Shown: in pieces, positions 3,897 to 6,668 of the stretch
How positions within the stretch are numbered: position 1 is the stretch's first letter
Layout: every line of letters begins with the position of its first letter
Assembly (NCBI GenBank): GCA_036399715.1
Contig: DASWMO010000165.1
Location: 1 to 6,668 of the forward strand
From: DASVSE01 sp036399715
Lineage (GTDB): Bacteria; Bacteroidota; Rhodothermia; Rhodothermales; Rubricoccaceae
Direction of reading: 5' to 3'
DNA length: 6,668 nucleotides
The notes under the pieces: generated by a model
What the model was told of the DNA's origin: nothing
The model's database searches: none
The model's input: the letters and a program-made list of their open reading frames with translations, nothing else
Translations under genes and position numbers: made by a program

Positions 3897-6668
3897 TCAG
3901 CGGACGACCGTGAGGCGGCGCGTTGCGGCGAAGTCGCCACTCGTCATGCGGACGACGTAGACGCCCGAGGCGAGGCCCGACGCGTCGAGCGCGAGGGCGT
4001 GGCGCCCCGCGGCCATCTCGCCGTCTGCCAGCACGGCGACATCGCGGCCGAGCACGTCGTACACGATCACGCGCACGTGCGCAGTCGCAGGCGTCTCGAC
4101 GGTGACGGTCGCGCGCCCGCGGCTCGGGTTCGGCGCGACGGGCGCGAGCGCGAACCGGGCCGGTGCGTTGCCCTCGGTCCCGACGGCCGGCGGGGGTTCG
4201 GCGTGGAGCACAAAGCGCGGCACGCCGCCGCGGGCGGCGACATGTGCGAGCGGCCGGGCGGTCGGCGTCCCCGTCCGCGGGGACGGGCGGCCGTCGGCGA
4301 GCCCGTCCCCCGTCGTCTTGCCCGCCGCCAGCGTGAACGCGACCTCGGACCGGCTGCGGAGGTCGACAGCTTCGCCCGTCTCGGTGTCGGTCAGCGTAAA
4401 GCGCCAGCCCTCGGCGAACGAGTTCGTCGGCCACGTGAGGCGGAAAGCCCCGTCGGCACCGACGGCGTGGACGCCAATCGGAACGTCGAACGCGGCCGTG
4501 GCCGGGCGGGACTCCTGCGCCTTCCACACGGCCGAGTCCGCCCGGACGCCGTCGAAGGCGAGCGCGACGTAGGCGTCGGCGATGGGTTCGAGCTTGAGCG
4601 CGTCGAGCCCGTCCCACTCCGTCGCCGCCTCATCGGTGACGACGAGCGCCGCGGCCGGGTCGAGCAGAAGTGTCCCGGCGGGCGTCGTGCCGTGCAGCTC
4701 GAAGGCGAGCGTCTGGCGGGCCGTCCCCGCTGCGGGCCGCGGCGCGCCCGACGGGGCGACGATGCGGAGCGCCGTCGCTGCCTGAGCGTCGGTGCGGTTC
4801 TCGACGAACATGCCGGACCACGGCGTGAGGCCCCCGGGAATCAACTCGGCGAGGCGGTAGGAGCCGGTCCCGCCCGCGTTGGGGTCCCACGTCTGCCCGA
4901 CCCAGCTTGCGAGCTGGCCTCCGACGCCCCACAGCCCGAGGTCGCCCGCGTCGAGCGGGACCGGGAACGGGTTGCCGACGAGGTTCCAGCCCGTCCCGCT
5001 GGCGTGCAGCGGGACCTCGGCGACCGCGGGCAGCGGACCCGTCGGGACGGGCAGGTGGAACGGCAGGCCGACGCTCTGGCTGGGCCCGCCGGGCTGGATG
5101 CCGCGGTCGTAGAGCTGCCAGAAGAAGCCCGCGCCGGGCACGAGCGGGTCCGACCCGCCGGCCGGCCGCGTGTAGCCGGTCCCGTCGAAGCCCGTGTAGA
5201 AGTTGGTCCCGGCGCCCGGGTAGAAGTCTGGAAGGCCCTGGACGAGGTTCAGCGCTGCCATGTCGGCGACGGTATAGCCAGGGGCTGGGGCCGAGAGCAT
5301 GCGCCAGCCCGGCCGGCCGGCGACCTCGACATGCGCCGGAATCGACGCAGGCCCCTGCGCCTGCAACGCCGCAGCGGTGGAGTTGCCAAACGGGCCGCTC
5401 TCGCCCGTCAGCCGCACGAAGTAGGTCTGCCCCGCCTGGACGGGTACCCCGAGCGTGACGTCCGTGCCATTCGACCCGTTGTCGGGCTCGCCGTCTCCAT
5501 CGTCATCGTCGCCGGGCTGTCCGGTCGCGCAGGCGATCTGCTCATACGGGAACTCGTACGCCGCGTCGGCGCGCCAGAGGCCGATGCCGGCGATGACCTC
5601 AGAGCCGCCCTGCGGGTTCGTCGACACGAGGAGCGTTCCGTCTGTCGCGGGCGTGTAGCGCCACCAGAGCGAGTTGGTGGCCGGGCCGCACCCGGGCACG
5701 TACGCTTCGGCGTCCTCCAGGCCAGCGTTCGACAGGTCGCCGGACCACCAGAACGGCTCGGGCGTCGTGGCGAGCGGGAAGGCCTCGGCGATGTCGTCGT
5801 TGACGGGCCGCTCCACCGAGCGAACGCGGACGACGGCGACGCCATCCGGCACCGGCGCCCCGGCTCGACCGGCGACGCGGACACGGTACGTCCGCCCGGC
5901 GACGGCCGCGAACTCGGCGCGCGACTGCGCGACGTCGTCGCCCTCGTCGTCGTAGGTGTCGTCGTTGCAGGCCAGCTCGGTCAGCGGGTGGCTGCTGCGC
6001 TCCCAAACGCTCAGGACCGTGTCGAAACGGCTCCCGATGGTCTCGACGGCGTAGCGGCCATCGGCCGGGGCCGTGAAGCTGAACCAGACCGAGTTCGCGC
6101 CCGCGCCGCACGACGGGACGACCTCGGCCGCCTCCGCCGTCGCCGCGAGCGTCCACGTCCCGCGGCGCTCGCCGGGCGCGAGCGGGACCGGCCGCGCGAC
6201 GGCGTCGGCTACGGACGCGCCCGGCCGCAGCGTGTACCGGGCCGACCAGTCGCCTGCGCCGGCGAGGCTCTCGCCGCGCACGCGCCAGTAGTGCGTCACG
6301 CCCGTCGCCAGCGGCCCGACGGTCACGCGCGGCGCGATGATTCCTGTGCGCGTCTCGACGACGGCGGCGAACAGCGAGTCGGTCGCGACCTCGACCGTGT
6401 ACATCGCAGCGGGCGAGCGGTCGCCCCAGCTCAGCGTCGGGCTGAGCGCCTCGCCCGGGACGCCGGCGGCGCGGCCGCCGTAGTACGGGGCGAGCGGGGC
6501 CCCGGCGCGGACGGAGTCGACACGTGTGAGGGTCGCGCCGGCCGCGTGCGCGAAGCGCAGCGGAGCCGTGAGCGCGACGCCGGCCGGCGAGGCTGAGAGC
6601 ACCTGGACGCGCTCGGCGGCGGGCGTGCCGAAGTCGACCGCGAGGACCGCCCCGGGCGCGAAGTCGGG
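3897..6668 (-). CDS. T9SS type A sorting domain-containing multidomain secreted protein, 5' end beyond window
   Basis: The frame is open from the window edge (first full codon at 6668) to a TGA at 3899-3897, giving 923 residues. The GTG at 6602 is internal: 22 more sense codons precede it without a stop, so the true start lies outside. Residue numbers here count from the edge. Domains in order are: a fibronectin type III-like domain (about 74-148, with SPTLSW and HYWRVRG); two PPC-like modules (about 168-284 and 288-424); a GWRMLSAP region (from 454) paired with GWNLVGNPFP (560-569), which resembles a recurrent module of Rhodothermales surface proteins; a beta-rich region (about 650-790); and a C-terminal T9SS type A sorting domain (about 842-923). 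The protein should cross the inner membrane by Sec and the outer membrane by T9SS, with the last domain removed by the sortase PorU. The missing N-terminus probably holds the signal peptide and any catalytic domain, so enzyme activity cannot be judged. Only four cysteines are present, two per PPC-like module. Confidence 0.95.
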   Translation of the reverse strand, partial: PDFAPGAVLAVDFGTPAAERVQVLSASPAGVALTAPLRFAHAAGATLTRVDSVRAGAPLAPYYGGRAAGVPGEALSPTLSWGDRSPAAMYTVEVATDSLFAAVVETRTGIIAPRVTVGPLATGVTHYWRVRGESLAGAGDWSARYTLRPGASVADAVARPVPLAPGERRGTWTLAATAEAAEVVPSCGAGANSVWFSFTAPADGRYAVETIGSRFDTVLSVWERSSHPLTELACNDDTYDDEGDDVAQSRAEFAAVAGRTYRVRVAGRAGAPVPDGVAVVRVRSVERPVNDDIAEAFPLATTPEPFWWSGDLSNAGLEDAEAYVPGCGPATNSLWWRYTPATDGTLLVSTNPQGGSEVIAGIGLWRADAAYEFPYEQIACATGQPGDDDDGDGEPDNGSNGTDVTLGVPVQAGQTYFVRLTGESGPFGNSTAAALQAQGPASIPAHVEVAGRPGWRMLSAPAPGYTVADMAALNLVQGLPDFYPGAGTNFYTGFDGTGYTRPAGGSDPLVPGAGFFWQLYDRGIQPGGPSQSVGLPFHLPVPTGPLPAVAEVPLHASGTGWNLVGNPFPVPLDAGDLGLWGVGGQLASWVGQTWDPNAGGTGSYRLAELIPGGLTPWSGMFVENRTDAQAATALRIVAPSGAPRPAAGTARQTLAFELHGTTPAGTLLLDPAAALVVTDEAATEWDGLDALKLEPIADAYVALAFDGVRADSAVWKAQESRPATAAFDVPIGVHAVGADGAFRLTWPTNSFAEGWRFTLTDTETGEAVDLRSRSEVAFTLAAGKTTGDGLADGRPSPRTGTPTARPLAHVAARGGVPRFVLHAEPPPAVGTEGNAPARFALAPVAPNPSRGRATVTVETPATAHVRVIVYDVLGRDVAVLADGEMAAGRHALALDASGLASGVYVVRMTSGDFAATRRLTVVR
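3900..4145 (-). other. T9SS type A C-terminal sorting domain
   Basis: The last 82 residues follow the family pattern closely: a PVAPNPSRGRATVTV opening, then VRVIVYDVLGRDVAVLADGE, then AGRHALALDASGLASGVYVV, and a final strand ending in RRLTVVR. The A-x-NP-x-x-G, Y-D-x-L-G-R, L-x-SGLASGVY and terminal basic residue features are the hallmarks of the Por secretion signal. It targets the protein to the T9SS translocon (PorV/PorU route), after which it is normally cleaved. Confidence 0.95.
4743..5309 (-). other. GWRMLS / GWNLVGNPF paired region
   Basis: The region opens with GWRMLSAPAPGYTVADMAAL (from 5309) and later has GWNLVGNPFPVPLDAGDLGL, ending in LTPWSGMFVENRT. The two GW-x-[ML]-[LS/VG] turns suggest two related beta modules. 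I recall the same signatures ahead of sorting domains in large secreted proteins of Rhodothermales, but the function is unknown to me. Confidence 0.5.
5397..6167 (-). repeat. Two tandem PPC-like beta-sandwich modules
   Basis: Module 1 (6167-5817) and module 2 (5807-5397) of the upstream protein share the same order: a CGAGANSVWF / CGPATNSLWW strand, a T-x-DG-x-Y/L turn, a VLSVWE / IGIGLW-like strand, a second Cys (LACNDD / IACATG), an acidic loop, then AGRTYRVRV / AGQTYFVRL closed by AG or TG. This matches bacterial pre-peptidase C-terminal (PPC)-type domains, which commonly occur in secreted enzymes and may aid export or substrate binding. Identity between the two is low apart from these anchors, so the duplication is old. 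Confidence 0.65.
6225..6449 (-). other. Fibronectin type III-like domain
   Basis: In the upstream protein (residues about 74-148 from the window edge) the sequence SPTLSWGDRSPAAMYTVEVA, a T-V-G-P-L turn and then HYWRVRGESLAGAGDWS follows the fibronectin III strand pattern. That pattern is a Trp in strand B, a Tyr-x-Val-E/Q-V strand C, an L-x-x-x-x-x-YxWRV strand F and an aromatic-rich final strand. It is probably a spacer or binding module on the secreted protein. Confidence 0.7.

Noticed and set aside
3999..6596. An 865-codon plus-strand open frame opposite the upstream gene
   Set aside because: It sits exactly in antisense codon register with the minus-strand gene. It is open only because the sense gene avoids TTA, CTA and TCA codons in this frame. 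Its product is Arg/Gly/Ala-rich with no domain pattern, whereas the minus strand gives clear domains.
6600..6602. GTG at 6602 as the start of the upstream gene
   Set aside because: Twenty-two sense codons precede it in frame up to the window edge, with composition like the rest of the protein, and no signal peptide follows it although the protein is a T9SS client.
1..6668. CRISPR array, tRNA/rRNA, transposase or phage-type gene
   Set aside because: No regularly spaced direct repeats, no RNA-gene sequence, no inverted terminal repeats and no transposase or integrase motifs were seen; nearly the whole window is coding in two long secreted-protein genes.

Overview
The window looks like chromosomal DNA from a very GC-rich (roughly 70 % by eye) member of the Bacteroidota/Rhodothermota, most plausibly a Rhodothermales or Rubricoccaceae type. 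The GC content and strong G/C bias at third codon positions are one reason. The other is the protein chemistry: a clear type IX secretion (T9SS) type A C-terminal sorting domain, a DUF7619-type 'DPNDK' domain, a DUF11-like repeat and paired GWRMLS / GWNLVGNPF modules. The taxonomic placement is inferred from protein style, not from a marker gene.

Layout: both real genes lie on the minus strand and both run off the window. Transcription goes from high to low coordinates. The upstream gene (positions 6668 to 3897, 5' end missing, 923 codons visible plus a TGA stop) encodes the C-terminal part of a large secreted multidomain protein. Its order is an unassigned start, a fibronectin type III-like domain, two tandem PPC-like beta-sandwich modules each with one cysteine pair and an acidic loop, a GWRMLS/GWNLVGNPF region, a beta-rich region, and the T9SS sorting domain. 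After an 89-base gap comes the second gene (positions 3807 to 1, 3' end missing, 1269 codons visible). It encodes a secreted protein with a signal peptide, a long beta-helix-like region, an unassigned beta region, an alanine-rich probably helical stretch, a Cys-flanked polyglycine linker, a DUF7619-like domain and the start of a DUF11-like repeat. No stop codon interrupts this frame.

The gap holds no obvious promoter. It contains a strong GC-rich hairpin without a following U-tract. A possible 26-codon leader ORF also lies there, and its stop overlaps the second gene's ATG as ATGA. The simplest reading is two adjacent large surface or secreted proteins exported by Sec and then, for the first one at least, anchored or released by T9SS; the second probably carries its own sorting domain beyond the window edge. 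No RNA genes, mobile elements, CRISPR arrays or defence genes are visible. I see no evidence of a new multi-gene system; the interesting material is domain architecture and the intergenic spacer.
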